DNA from: Ananas comosus
Taxonomy: Eukaryota; Streptophyta; Magnoliopsida; Poales; Bromeliaceae
DNA length: 64,000 nucleotides
Assembly: GCF_001540865.1 (NCBI RefSeq)
Contig: NC_033630.1
Span: forward strand, 10,904,837 to 10,968,836
Direction of reading: 5' to 3'
Both the position numbers and the translations under genes were made by a program. Below, piece after piece: positions 1 through 12,075 of the stretch. The notes under the pieces are model-generated. The model worked only from the letters and a program-made list of their open reading frames with translations, made no database searches and was not told where the DNA came from. Within the stretch, counting starts at the first letter, position 1; every line of letters starts with the position of its first letter.

Positions 1-767
1 AATTAATTTTATTAAACAATATCTTCTACAATTTTATTGTAAGTCTATTTATTGAATTTTTTAAAATTATTTTGATAAATTTATCTCAAATCCTTTTCAT
101 ATAAATCTTTATAAAATGAATTGTTGTATAAATTTACTTTGCGCATATACCAATTTTAATGACTTTATTTAAATAGATTTAACTATTAAATTATTTTTAT
201 ATAATTTTTATTTAATTAATAATTAGACTTACAAAATTATATAAAAATATTGAAAAAACTAAAATTTATTATAAAAATATTTTTATATCCGCAGCATCGG
301 GCGGGTATTTCACTAGTGTTATTGATTAAAGGAAGATCATTTGCTTTCTACAAAGAAACTATTATGGTAATGTTATTCCTTTTAATAACATCGGAAGAAT
401 GTATTTAGATGTTTTCTTCTAAAGATCATCATACTAATTGGTCATGTCCCTACCAGATTCATGTCCAAATTTTTTTTTCAAAGTTGACAAAGTTGTGTCC
501 AAGACATGCTGTGTATGTGTGCTAATTTTTGCACTGTCATGTTCATTTGGCATAACAAGCTCGTAACAAAATTGTGGCAAACAAAGTTTTACAACAAGGT
601 GTGAAAATACATATCAATGTAAACGCTACCATATCTCATCACCAAGATCTATACAAAAACAACCATAAAAAAATTGTCCAAAGCAACTCTCTAAATTCAA
701 TAGATTGAATTTCAAAAGAAGATAAAAAGCTACTCACAAACTAGACCAGAAAACAATGAAAAATTAC
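1..767. other. AT-rich stretch, probably intron of the DUF3326 gene
   Basis: It lies downstream of the exon 5 donor on the minus strand. I find no further DUF3326 exon and no recognisable repeat. The 1-290 part is extremely AT-rich. Confidence 0.5.
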
Positions 768-3700
768 CTTCCCTTGTCGATAATTTTCCAAGTCCTCTGT
801 ATCATCATCATCTGGAAAGCGTGCCACTACTGCCACAGCGTTCACTTCTGAATGATTCACTAAAAAATCAACAGCTCTTAATAACGAATCAGAGTTCCCA
901 ATCCTCCCAGTTGATTTTCCACATTTCGGGTCAATCCACTTCTCAACCTATACAAGGTCGGCGTCACTTGCTTTCATTAAATAGTTCAATAAGTATTTAT
1001 GTAGATGAATTTTAGTTACCATAAATGAGGTTTTAACATATATATGCAAATACCGAAGATTATATTCACCTGCGTGTAAGTTCTTCAAATAACGATTTTC
1101 ATACATTCTTAACAAGTACTCTTGGAAACAAAGGTCTCCATACATATATCTATACCATGGACAGTACCAAGAGGTTACTCGGGCTTTCTAACAGACAAAA
1201 AATTAAAGAAACTGTTATTTCTGAGCTTGAACTAGTGTGAAATCGCCAATTGTCAATGATTAGCAAACAGTTGATAGATGTAGGGAAGGGGTATAGATAA
1301 GAGAGAGCAGGAATGTTACATAACTGAATGAATCTAGTATTATATGCCTCCTTCCCCTGCTCTTTCTAAGATAAGCTTTTACAGAAGTCCTTTTCAATAC
1401 TGATAAATAACCAAGAAATTTCAGCAACCATACAAAGAAAAAAAAGACGAGAAAAAATGTATTCACATTTAGGCTTAACACACAAAAGTATAATATAATT
1501 TTAGTTACCATGACATCTTTACTTCTGAAATGAACATGTGAAAAAGTATAGAACAGGTAACTTAGGCTCATAGCCTCATAGTAGTTTCTTTAACAAGTTT
1601 GTGCACCTTCAGAGGAGTATCGGTAACGATATATTCAATGACAGGAAGGCCAAGTGCAGCTCTTGTGGCATCTGCAACCTGTAAATGGCGAACTCTAAGT
1701 TCTTCTTCAATTCCAGCATCCAGTACCAAACCTACCTAGGTGTGAGAGAGCAATTATGTTAGTTATGTACATGCCATAATATATAAATGAGCTCCGGCAT
1801 TCACATTACAACAAATTTGCAGCATCGCATGTACGAAGAATCAACAGAACTTCATATCTGGAATTTTTGCTAAAAGCTGTTAAAGACTACATACTTTGGA
1901 GATTCTTTTTGTTGACAGAAGGATACTTTGGCGATTCTCAAATATCATTATAATTTGATTTGTGTTCAAAGATTTCGAGAAAACCTGCTATTATTGACCC
2001 ATCATCATTTTCTGTTTTTAGTTGAGGGATAGACCTCAACAGATCATACATGCAACACTATCTTACCACTTGTGTCAAGTTATTACCAAGTTTGTATCAA
2101 TTTTGTTGTTGCTTAAGAAGGCAACTATCAGCAAAGAGGTGCAATTTTTAGTGTATAGACAATAAGGTTGGTATTTGGGGAAAATGAAAATGTCACATGC
2201 ATTATTTTTAAATGCTGGTGATACATATTTAGATCTTTGGCGAGTTTTGGAACAAATCAATAGTGTTAATTCCAAAGAAATAATTTTCTTTTTAAAGAAT
2301 CTCTTTCAACAGTTGACACGATGCTAAACTGCTCTTAGATGTATTGAATACATCAAAAAAAAAAAAGTAACGATGCAGAAAGATATTAACTTCTAGAAGA
2401 TACAAAAAAAATAGAAAAAATATTCTATTGTTGTAGCGGTTGATTCATCTTATTATCTCGCTAGCCTTTTCCTATTATGCTCTTGATAAACAAGTGTTTT
2501 TGTTTACTTCCTATTAGATATCTTCATTTATTTTAGTGGCATTATACTAGTTGTTGACGCTGTATCTTTCTCATGTAAACTAAGATGATAAAATATATGA
2601 AGGTCAAATTCCTGACTACTAGCCAAAGAGAATCAGGTTAATACAAATTTACTTGAAAGTTTCAACTTTAACGATTGTCCCTAAAGTTTGTCCTCGGAAA
2701 CAGTAAATACTTCCATTAGTCTTCAGTCTGAAAAAAGATGCCACGTCATGTTCATCATCAGAGTTTGCTAAAGTAACAGTTCTTCAAGGACTCAAATTAA
2801 TGAGGATGTGGATGTGGCATTGTATTGTTGTATGAATTACAAGCTAAGAAATGCAAATGTCCCAAATCTAAGAGTATTAGTGAAATTGAGGTCAAACTTC
2901 AGGGTGAAATTAGCCAAAGAGGAATCTACATATCTGTTGTGTACAACAATTTGTGAAGGTGAAATTTGAAAATCACAGCGTAAACAAATGGAAACATCTG
3001 AAGGAGTTGGTAGTCAAATGAGAATAAATTACCTTGTTTTGGTGAACAGGTTGAAGAGCCCAGTATCCTTCTGCAAATCTATCAAGAGCATATCCCTCTA
3101 CATAAAGTGCATTTGGAATCGGCCAATACAGCATTGCCGCATTCAAGACCTGCCACGATAACAATTTGCGTTAGAAACATTCACAAGAATAAGAACTTCA
3201 TTGTCAGTAACAGAAATTTGAATAGGAAACTTGTTAGTGTCTTCTATAGGTAATGAAACCTGCACCAACAGCAAAAATACTACAACAGAAGCAGGACAAA
3301 TAACAACAGAACCTTTTCATAAGCAGGAACAGATTCTGTAGATGAAGGACGTCATAAATTTCGTGCAAAAAAAAAAAAAAAAAAAAAACACACGAAACTC
3401 TTGAGCGTATATGCTCTTTTTCAGATTGATACATACATAAAAAACATCCTTACATCAAACTTAACATAAAGAAGACAAATAAAAGAAGTTACAAGGTAAC
3501 CACCCACTACCCTATGATGGCTCCTACAAAATAGGAAGTAACCCAAATCAAACTGAACAACAACAGCAAAGCATTAAAAAAAACATCTACCACAACAGCC
3601 TTGAACCAATCCAACAAAACTGAAGCTTTTTAAATGAAGTTCTAAACAACATTTTATTGCCTCGCTATCTTATGAAAGAAATTTGGCACAAAAAGATGTA

Positions 3701-5480
3701 TATAAGTCGTAAATGATCGCAATTATTCCCTAACTAAAACCATGAGTTAGTAAAACCTGTACCTACCATTTGATTCCTTAACATGTCAACAATCCAATAA
3801 TCAGCTTGCATCAAAATTCATAAATATATTCGTCAGCATTAACTTAAAAAGAAGTTTCGATTTTACTATCTGACCTTCCAAGATTGTACCATCCAGCATC
3901 ACAGTATTATAACATTTTGCAAGAATGTTATGTGATATAAAAGAATATTCCATTACTCGATGGGATATACGATACAAAATCTACGAAACTAACTATGTCA
4001 CTAAAAAGTTTAAGTTATTAGAGGACGGTGTTTTCATAGTCCTATATTCAACCGTTCCGGCCTTCTCTCATAGATTGGCTCATGATTTTTATAGGCCTAT
4101 GATATGGATTTTGGATAAGGGCCCATTTGGTACTGAGGGTCGCCTAACGCTATTAGGCCAAAAGAAGCTGGAGCAAAAGCATGTAAACATATCACTTTTC
4201 GTTTTTTGATGGTACCGCAAAAATCATATCTAAACAAAACTAGTCCGACTTGCACGTGCATTACAATTTACAAAAACAAATGAAATATTCTCCTATCACA
4301 CTTTCTCACCGAACATAACCCATCTACCCCCCGCCCCCCATCCGAAATGAAGCCTAAAGGGGAGAAAATCAAATGAAACTAGAAGTTTAGGTAGTAGACC
4401 CTAAACCCTGTGTCTCTAAAAGCTTAAGCTGCTAAAGTACGGTATTTTAATCCCTTTTACACTTAACAGAATCAAAACATTTAAACTTCAGGCCTCAATG
4501 GTTGTCTTTGCCGTCTTTTTATTTTCTTATATAGAATTTCTAAATGAAATAGAGCATAAGACAATGGCGGTTTGCTTGCAATCTTTATATTCAAGGTATT
4601 TATTTCGCAACAAAACCAAAAATTGGAAGTAACTTCTCTTTTACTTTCGAAATTTTTATTAACAAGATGTTATCCATCGAAGCGAAGACCCACCATGCAT
4701 TGCAAACAATCCAATCATGACAACAAGAAGAAAGTCATTCTGCTTATATATAAAATTATATAGAATTAAGGAGCAATCGCCTATATCTAACAAATTAAAT
4801 TTTGAGCACCAAAGTCTCACGCGCCTCATAGTTCGAGGACCAAAAGTGTAACTTATCCAAAAAGTAAAGAAAAAAAAAGACAGCAGTACCGAACGAGTCC
4901 TCTACTAGGGCTTTCAACGAGCCGAGCACGAGTGAGCTGGGGCTAGCTCCTGTTCCGCTCGTTTAATAAATGAGCAGAACACGAGCTGGCTCGTTAAATT
5001 ATCCAGCTCGCGTTCGGTATGTTTATTAACGAGCCAAACAAGAACTAGCTCGCGAACAACAAGCTAGATTGTCAGCCCTACTACGGGGTGAAAAGTTGGA
5101 AGAACATTACAAAATTAGAATCTTAATTTAATAATTAAAATCCACAAAACATAGGTCTCTTTATATTTGGGCTGCCCTAAAATCCAAATAGTAAAAATTT
5201 ATAATTATATAATATTCAATATTATAAATTTGAGCTATAGCCCCAGCTCGTGTTCAGCTCGTTAAGATTTCAAGCTAAAAAATTCAGTTCATATTCGGCT
5301 CGTTTATTAAATCAACGATTGATCTCGAGCACATTTTGAGCCGAACAGGAGTTCACTCGCGAACAGTGAGCTGAATTGCGAACCCTATCCTCTGCTATCC
5401 AGTACAAAAATACTGGCAGATAAAAAGGTTAGACAGTAAAATCAAAACATTTTTAAATTCTCGCGACTTCGCGAAAAAAA

Positions 5481-5526
<46 letters not shown>

Positions 5527-5861
5527 CGTTGGGATGGGAGATGAGGCAGTCGGCGACGGCGGCGACGGTGCGGGCGACCGGCAGCGCGTCGCCGGCGAAC
5601 CCCCCGACGGCGGCGCCCACGCCGGTGGGGACGATCAGCACCGTCGTGTACGGCCTCTTCGGCCACTGTGGACGGCCAGGATGAGTCCACGTCAATTATT
5701 TAGTATTATTTATTATTATAGGAAATAATTTGAATCGCATATACCGTAGGAGAGGGAGCGAGGGCGCAAGAGAAGCGGCGGAGGGTGGCCGAGGACGGGG
5801 ACGACGGACGGCTGGGGAGCGTCGGTCGGCGGAACGGACGGCTGGGATGGAGAGCTGCCAT
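768..5861 (-). CDS. DUF3326 family protein, probably plastid-targeted (5' part, exons 1-5; continues past the left edge)
   Basis: Exons by GT/AG borders and phase: 5745-5861, 5528-5665, 3033-3149, 1607-1735, 768-947. All join in phase 0 and give the first 227 residues. Residues 1-39 (start MAALHPSRPF) are rich in Ser, Arg and Pro, as in a chloroplast transit peptide. Conserved blocks follow: LIVPTGVGAAVGGFAGDALP, LNAAMLYWPIPNALYVEGYA, DRFAEGYWALQPVHQN, LVLDAGIEEELRVRHLQVAD, VTDTPLKVEKWIDPKCGKST. I recognise these as the DUF3326 family of cyanobacteria and plants; its biochemical role is not established. Exon 5 ends in a good donor (AAG then gtaatt) and the family is longer than 227 residues, so later exons must lie left of the window; none is visible in 1-767. 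The start is the first ATG of exon 1; the frame continues upstream but only with a non-ATG codon. Intron 2 (3150-5527, 2.4 kb) holds repeats; intron 3 is 1736-3032. Confidence 0.85.
4910..5395. repeat. GAGC/GCTCG-rich degenerate repeat in intron 2 of the DUF3326 gene
   Basis: Two blocks (about 4915-5080 and 5240-5390) share motifs such as cgagccga, cgagctgg and gctcgtttatta on both strands, giving a loose foldback around an AT-rich core. This pattern is common in plant intergenic repeats. No superfamily can be assigned. Confidence 0.45.
5483..5523. repeat. (GA)n microsatellite beside a splice donor
   Basis: About 20 GA units on the plus strand (CT on the gene strand). They begin four bases inside intron 2 of the DUF3326 gene, directly after the exon 2 donor GTAAT. 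Confidence 0.9.
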
Positions 5862-6037
5862 TGGAGAGCGGAGCTGTGAAAAACTCCCGCCGAGCAATTG
5901 AAACAGGGGTTTCTCAGGATAACGTTTATTATTGAGGAAAGAAAGCGGGCTGGAAATGGAAATCGGGCCGAAATTTCATTTTCGGAGCCCCGTACCCGGC
6001 CCGGTACAGAATGTAAATGTAAACGTTAGTTTCTTTT

Positions 6038-6412
6038 GGCTAAATTACATAAAACCCTCCTGTCAAAACCTAATTTTTCACCTTTCCCCCCTATCATTTA
6101 AAAACCTACACTTTGCCTCCTTATAAAATGAAAAATAAAAAATGTTCACTTCGCCTCCTGCCGTTAGTAATCCGTTAGGGTTCCGTTTATAAAATATTAT
6201 TATTATTTTTTATACCAAAAATGCCCTCAGCCTTGAACATACTGAGAGGCAAAATGATAAGGGGCAAAATGGTCATTTTATCATCACAGTTCACACCGTA
6301 CCCCCCTATGAACATTTTTTATTTTACAAGAGGGCAAAGTGTAGGTTTTTAAATGAGAAGGGGGAAAAGTGAAAAATCAGATTTTGACATAAGGGTTTTC
6401 TATAATTTAGCC
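6038..6412. mobile_element. Long-TIR palindromic MITE, family 1 copy A
   Basis: The left end ggctaaattacataaaac is mirrored by the right end ctataatttagcc. The inverted similarity runs about 80 bp inward (cctacactttgcc against ggcaaagtgtagg). It sits in the 5' flank of the DUF3326 gene, about 180 bp upstream of its ATG. A second copy of the family lies at 61336-61709. Confidence 0.8.
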
Positions 6413-6421
6413 TTTTTTTTT

Positions 6422-6911
6422 GGTTAATTTCATTCAGCTCCTGATGAATATATCGAATAGCAAATATATTCCTATAAAGTTTAACTTTTCATTATTTCTT
6501 TATCCTTATAAAAGTTCAGTGATATTCATATTTGCCCCTTTGGTTTATTACCATTAGAGTACTATTTATTTTTAAACAAAAGATAAGCGAAATGACATTT
6601 GTGTGATCACAAATATGTCCATCCAAAAATCACAATTGTTATAGTTATATAGAAACTTTCTCGTAAAAATCTCCAACGGTTATCTTCTTCTTTTCTACCA
6701 TCACAAATAATATAAGAAGGGTAAAAAATTCAATTTACCTCATTTGCTAATTAAGTATTTACCTATAGTTAACTACAATTTTCTAATAGATCCTAATAAT
6801 AAGGGTATATTTAAAAACGTTAGAATTTTGTAAGGAGTAAATATAAAAAGTTGAACTTTGTAGGGATATCTACTATTTGATATGTTTACAGGGAGTTGTA
6901 TGCAATTAACC
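6422..6911. mobile_element. Foldback MITE, family 2 copy A
   Basis: The end ggttaatttcattcagctcc pairs with the reverse complement of the right end, ggttaattgcatacaactcc. The arms continue through a conserved ttcctataaagtt / aactttgtaggga pair. It abuts the family 1 MITE. A related copy is at 12076-12479. Confidence 0.7.
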
Positions 6912-7755
6912 TTTTTTTTGGAATAATTTGTTTATGTACTCTTGAAAAGTTTCAAACTTTCTCATTTAACCCCTCAGAATGCTAATATAAAAAGTACCTT
7001 TTTAATGTTTCAAATATATTCCTAAAGTTAAATCTGATAGTGGACGATTAGAAACAATCGTTATCTCTATAAAATTATTATTTTGTCCTTTCAAATATAC
7101 CCTTCTACCGTCACCAATTTTTTTATTTTCTCTTAAATTAGGAGCAAAATAAGTATTTTGACTTTTTACCATTTCAAATATACCCTTCTACGGTCACCAG
7201 CTTTTCTTATTTTCTCTCCAGTGGGCAAAATGTTCTTTAACTTCTTCTTAACTCTAACAGAAATTTAACCCTATTTAATCCGAGATGACTTAACGGATAC
7301 TAACATAGTTATTTTTTAACACCATTTTTATTATTTTTATAAATTTTATAATTTTTTATGTCAAAATGAGTTGGCTATATACTGTACCACTTAATTTTAA
7401 CCGGTATTTTTTAATAGTTTTTATATAAGATTGTAGTTTTATTGCCTACGGTGTAGGACTTGGAAAACAAAAAAAAAAAAAAGATATAGTTCAGTGAATA
7501 TGCAAAATACAGTATATATATATAGTATAGTATAGTGTAATTAAGCCTTATACAAATTATAAACTTGCGTGTTTATAATGTAACAATCAACCACCAATCA
7601 AAATAAGCACAGCCATAATTAAGCTAACTAACAAAACAAGTCCAAGTCATTTTCAATCTCTTCTAGAATCTTCTAGAATCTTCCAGAGACATGCTTATTC
7701 CATGATTTTAAAACATAGCACACATCACTTATTCATACATAACAAGCAACACCAA

Positions 7756-7806
<51 letters not shown>

Positions 7807-7831
7807 ATTTTAATAACTTTAATTTGGGTGT
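6912..7831. other. Intergenic spacer between the DUF3326 gene and the LPR-A 3' end
   Basis: No gene is seen. It holds a diverged direct repeat at 7089-7220 (the block tttcaaatatacccttcta occurs twice, 83 bp apart) and an (AT)n run at 7759-7803 just beyond the LPR-A stop codon. The LPR-A 3' UTR and polyadenylation site should be here, but I cannot place them. Confidence 0.5.
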
Positions 7832-8834
7832 TCAAGGAAGGATCTTCAATGGCCGGATCATAGCATTGTCTTCGTGATCCAATATCTGTTCAAGTAAAAC
7901 ACGCACGCTTGAGAGAAAGAAAGATCATACGTTAACAGTTCAAAATTTAAGATAAATATTTAAATATACTGTTTATTTTATAAAATTTAATATAGTATCA
8001 AAGCGAATCTTATCGAGTATAACGATCCGACCCGCTAGCAACAATAACTCGTTGGGCCAAACCATCGGCCCAAAATGCCAGTTATTATTATTAGCGTGTA
8101 GACCTTATATAAACTAGTCGAAATCAGGCATTACACCGTTATTATTATTAGCGTGTAGACCTTATATAAACTAGTCGAAATCAGGCATTACACCGTTATT
8201 ATTATTAGCGTGTAGACCTTATATAAACTAGTCGAAATCAGGCATTACACCGTTATTATTATTAGCGTGTAGACCTTATATAAACTAGTCGAAATCAGGC
8301 ATTACAAACTCCCTCTCTTTATACCCTGACGTCCTCGTCGGGTCCAAATCAGATCACAGACAGACACCCGCATAGCACTTAGCTCTCATACTTCCGGCTG
8401 ATATTCGGCTTTGATATCAATTACAACGACCCAACCCGCTAGAAACAATAACTCGTTGGACCCAAACCACCGGCCCAAAATGCTTAAGGCTAGTTATTAT
8501 AACAAGCGTGTAAGTCTCATATAAACTGATCGGAATCAATATCCCATCCGATGTGGGACTATTGGAGCGTTACATCGATCTTCTTGCTTTGTTTAATTCA
8601 GTAGAGAGATCCTATAATGCTTAATTTTTTTTGAGAACAAGGATTGCTTTTATATAATTAAACACTAACTTGGTTAGGCCTGGCCTATATATACAGTATT
8701 ACTATTCTCCACGTATATTTTGCTCCGCCTTACTGATGAATAAAGTGTTGCTTAATAAAATATTATCTAATTAAGAAGAGTTATTAGAGAAAACCCTACT
8801 TGCTTAATAAATTAATGGCTACCGCGTATAGCGG

Positions 8835-8878
<44 letters not shown>

Positions 8879-11400
8879 TACGATTCGAGAAGCATAGCAT
8901 TTTTCTAAAATAAAATACGCACGTGACAATGGTAGACGTATCCCGGCTCGGCCGTGGCATCGAAGGGATAGGTCTGGTTTGTATCCACCAGCTTGAACGC
9001 CGCCACCACGCTCGTCACGAACCCAGGCTCGATCTTCACCACGTTCTTCCACGTCTTCTCATACTCCGGCACCGCCAACGTCGTCCCCGCCGCGTGCTCC
9101 GTAACGTTGCACTTGACGGCGTCGTTCGCCACCCTCATACAAGCAGTGAACTTCTGCAGGTCCAGTAGCTCCTGCACTTTGATCGCCTGAAACATCCCCA
9201 GGTGTATGTGTAGCGGATGGTTATCCCCCGTTAGGTTTATCACGTGCCACAGTTCCGTGCTACCGGATTTTGGCGTCTCCGTCACGGGGTCCTCCAGTCG
9301 TAGGCCATTGATGTATAAGTGTGTCGGCTCGCCGGACGCGGTCTGGTACTCGTACATCACAATGTACCTGTTAATTTCAAGTCCAGACATGACGGAGAGT
9401 GTTGATTGTTCAGTTTTTTAAGAAAAGCGGTTGTTCTCTGTATCAGTTATAAATAGTACCTAGTCATTGTTGTTGTTGGGTCCGGTGTGGTCACTGTTGC
9501 GTAGTCCACTTCCTTCTCTGGGACGGTCGAATTGTCCGGCGGGTCCATGTTCGACTTCGGTTGTACGATAAACTTCATGACCTTGCCGTTCAAGGGGCCC
9601 GCCGCGGTGCCGTTGGGGTACGGATACGGTGCGCTATTCAGGAGCTCCGCCTCTCCGGTGGGCGATAAGGAGAAGTCGATCACAACATCGGCTAGCTCGG
9701 CGGGGGCTAAAATGATTGTGGGCGTCGTGACGGGGGCAGAAAGATAGGAGGAGTCCGAGCCGACGACGTAGAGCGGGAGGTTGTTGGAGAGTGAAAGGTT
9801 GAAGTAGCGCGCGTTGCTGGCATTGAGGATGCGGAAGCGGTAGCGTCGGCGACGGACAGAGAGAAAGGGCCAGGCCTTGCCGTTGACGGTGACGGCCTCG
9901 CCGAAGTACTCGGGTTGCCACTGGGGGTGGATCGAGGGGACGTTGCCGGTGGCGTTCATGTAGAGGGAGCCATCGACGTTGAAGCTGCGATCGGCAATGA
10001 TGAGGTGAAGGTCATCGTCGTTGCACGGGAGATTCATAGGATCGTCGACGGACGGTTTCTCAATGACATAGGCACCGAGGAGTCCGGCGAGGAGGTTAGC
10101 GCGAGTGAGGCCAAGAGCATGATCATGGTACCTGTCGAATATGTACTTCAAAAATATTAGTTTTTGATCATTTAAGCATACACAGAAGAACAGATGTACA
10201 TTTACAGTACCAGAGATTGCCGGGCGGCTGAACGTTAGGGTACGTATACGTGGTTTGGGACCACTTGGGGCCAGTCTCTTTGAAATCAGCAGTAAACCAA
10301 GCGAAAGGGCTGCCGTCCGACTGCGGAGAGTGGACACTGCCGTGAAGGTGGACGACGGTAGGGACACCGCCGGACTTGGGAATGGCAGTGGGGATCGTGG
10401 GGTCCCATGAGAGGATGTGGGACTGGGGAAGGTGGTTCTCCCAGGTGACATAGAGGGGAACGCCGTGGCGGGCGGTAATGGTGGGGCCAGGAAAAGTAGC
10501 GGCCGTCAGGGAAGTTCCATAGACGAAAACCGATGTCGCAGGAAGGTCGCGATGAAATTTCTGCAAGATAATTAAACAAAATTAAAAATTTATGATTAAA
10601 GCATTTTGGTATAAAAAATTTATAGAACTTATCTGAACTATGGACCACTCTGAACTCGCTACTACCAAGCCTCTCATTTTGTTTAATGTGAGTCAGTCAA
10701 TGGTATTTTGATCTCAAAATTTGAATGCATCATTTATCTTTATATATAGGTTTAATTAATATGCTCCATACAATTCGCACAACTATAAATTTGTGAGTTT
10801 AGTTAGCTTAAATTTTAAAGTTAAAGTACCATTGACCGACTAAAATCTATTAAATGTCCGTCGAAATTGGTAATCGGCTTCAATTTTGGGACTCTGATTC
10901 GTCTGTCTGTTAGATATTCCCTGCAAAAGATTTTTACATAAATTTGTGTATTTTTTTATTTTTGTTTGTGGTTTTTTTATTTTGTGTTTGCTATTTTCAT
11001 TTCTATTTGTGAGCTCGTCGTAACAAAATCAAATAAATTTAAAGGTTTAGTAGTAAAATTAAAATTTTGAAAGAAAATGATTCATAGTTGTGATAAATTG
11101 TATATATGTTTAATACCAAAAGAAAATAATAATAGGGATGTGAATAGAAGATTATATACATACCCACATCTTCTGATACATGCCAATGGTGAGGTTGACA
11201 GGGACCGGGGAACCATTTCGCAAGTTGTAGCCATAAATTTTGGGCATTTGTGGGAGTGGATCCACATACATTTGGAGTGACCCAGCCACTTTTTGAAGAG
11301 TTTGTTGAGTCACAGGTGCCACTGTAGTTTGAGAGAACACAAGGGAAACTGCTGTTGAGAGAAGTAGTAATGTTGCTGCTTGTAGTGTTCTTGTCCCCAT
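7832..11400 (-). CDS. LPR: LPR-A: LPR1-type multicopper ferroxidase (complete, 5 exons, 585 aa)
   Basis: Exons 11164-11400, 10211-10560, 9460-10131, 8923-9367 and 7832-7885, with GT/AG borders and matching phases. Residues 1-24 form a hydrophobic signal peptide, so the protein should be secreted to the cell wall. All four copper-binding blocks are present: HLHG (150-153), WYHDH (196-200), HPLHIH (470-475) and HCH-x3-H (566-572), with T1 Cys567 and probable axial Met577. [21 protein letters not shown] and YVYHCHILDHEDN match LOW PHOSPHATE ROOT1/2 of Arabidopsis. That family are Fe(II)-oxidising laccase-like proteins acting with PDR2 in root-tip iron and phosphate sensing. Length matches the family (about 580 aa). 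The last exon is 54 bp and encodes the T3/T1 ligand tail, so it is essential. The 92-bp intron 9368-9459 is absent from LPR-B. Intron 4 (7886-8922) carries a TRIM element and an AT microsatellite. The paralogue LPR-B is about 13 kb away on the same strand. Confidence 0.93.
8018..8574 (-). mobile_element. TRIM mini-LTR element, copy 1 (in LPR-A intron 4)
   Basis: Minus-strand orientation. The 5' LTR is 8421-8574, starting TGTAACGCTCCAATAG on the minus strand. Next comes a primer-site-like TTGATATCAAAGCC (a mutated TGGTATCAGAGCC, complementary to initiator tRNA-Met), a linker of about 115 bp without coding capacity, and the 3' LTR 8018-8306. The flanks tcgag and tcgat match at 4 of 5 bases, a probable 5-bp target duplication. 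The 3' LTR is enlarged by a 57-bp tandem amplification and lacks part of the normal LTR. Confidence 0.75.
8081..8306. repeat. 57-bp tandem repeat, about 4 copies, inside the TRIM LTR
   Basis: The phrase gttattattattagcgtgta recurs at 8081, 8138, 8195 and 8252, exactly 57 bp apart, with nearly identical copies. Each unit holds cttatataaact, which on the TRIM strand reads as a TATA-like TATATAAGG. Confidence 0.92.
8836..8875. repeat. (AT)n microsatellite in LPR-A intron 4
   Basis: About 20 AT units, some 50 bp downstream (on the gene strand) of the exon 4 donor. Confidence 0.95.
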
Positions 11401-12000
11401 TTTCCACCTTTTTTTCTGGTTTTTTAATCTGGTTCTGCTTTAAAAAGAAGTTCATGAGTGAAAAGTGATTAGTAATCTTAATTATTAGTTACCATCTAAT
11501 TAATTAAGTTTAAAGACATATTTGACAATTAATATACTTCGCAATTTCTCACCAATGAACCATGCATGATCATATTTGGTTTGGGGATTTGTTGGAAGAT
11601 GTTAATTAATTTAGAGAGTTTTAGTTCCTGCAGTTATTTCGACTGTGTTTTCTGGTTAGATCGTTCTACTATTTGATCACTCTAATGAATATATATATAA
11701 TATAGCTCTTTCTAAATATAAGCTCTACGCTGCACAAGATTTGATGTACAAAATGGTAGTAATTGTACTCTTTCTATCGATAGCAATTCATATCCATCAA
11801 ATATATGCGTTAAAAAAAATTAAAAGAAAATATGACAAAAATATACATATAGAATAAGCTACAAATATAAATGAGAGAGAAAGAGAGAGAGAGAGACCCA
11901 CCAAGCTAGAGAGAGAAATTAATTAGGTGGAAGGTGAAAGAAGATAAGGGGCGTGTGGCGAGCACAAGTCCAGTGCCTTGGTTGTTGAGCAAAGGCCCTC

Positions 12001-12012
12001 TTATATATATAG
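12001..12012 (-). promoter_or_regulatory. Candidate TATA box of LPR-A
   Basis: The minus strand reads CTATATATATAAGAGGGCC, a strong plant-type TATA context, about 600 bp upstream of the LPR-A ATG. Transcription would start near 11970. This implies a leader of about 570 nt, which may contain a 5' UTR intron. The GA/CT-rich tract at 11877-11895 lies in the predicted leader. Confidence 0.4.
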
Positions 12013-12075
12013 CCGAGGTGGTCATATATATGGAAAACAACTATACTTATTAATTAAATAATAATAATAAAAAAA

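Noticed and set aside
3033..3149. Possible separate small gene around LNAAMLYWPIPNALYVEGYA
   Set aside because: It is exon 3 of the DUF3326 gene; borders and phase fit the neighbouring exons.
3925..4209. 94-codon plus-strand frame
   Set aside because: No family signature or splice logic; it lies in intron 2 of the DUF3326 gene and looks like chance.
8081..8306. CRISPR-like array
   Set aside because: The 57-bp units are contiguous with no spacers, in plant DNA; it is a tandem expansion in a TRIM LTR.
9532..9747. Plus-strand frames over LPR-A exons
   Set aside because: Reverse shadows of conserved multicopper-oxidase codons.
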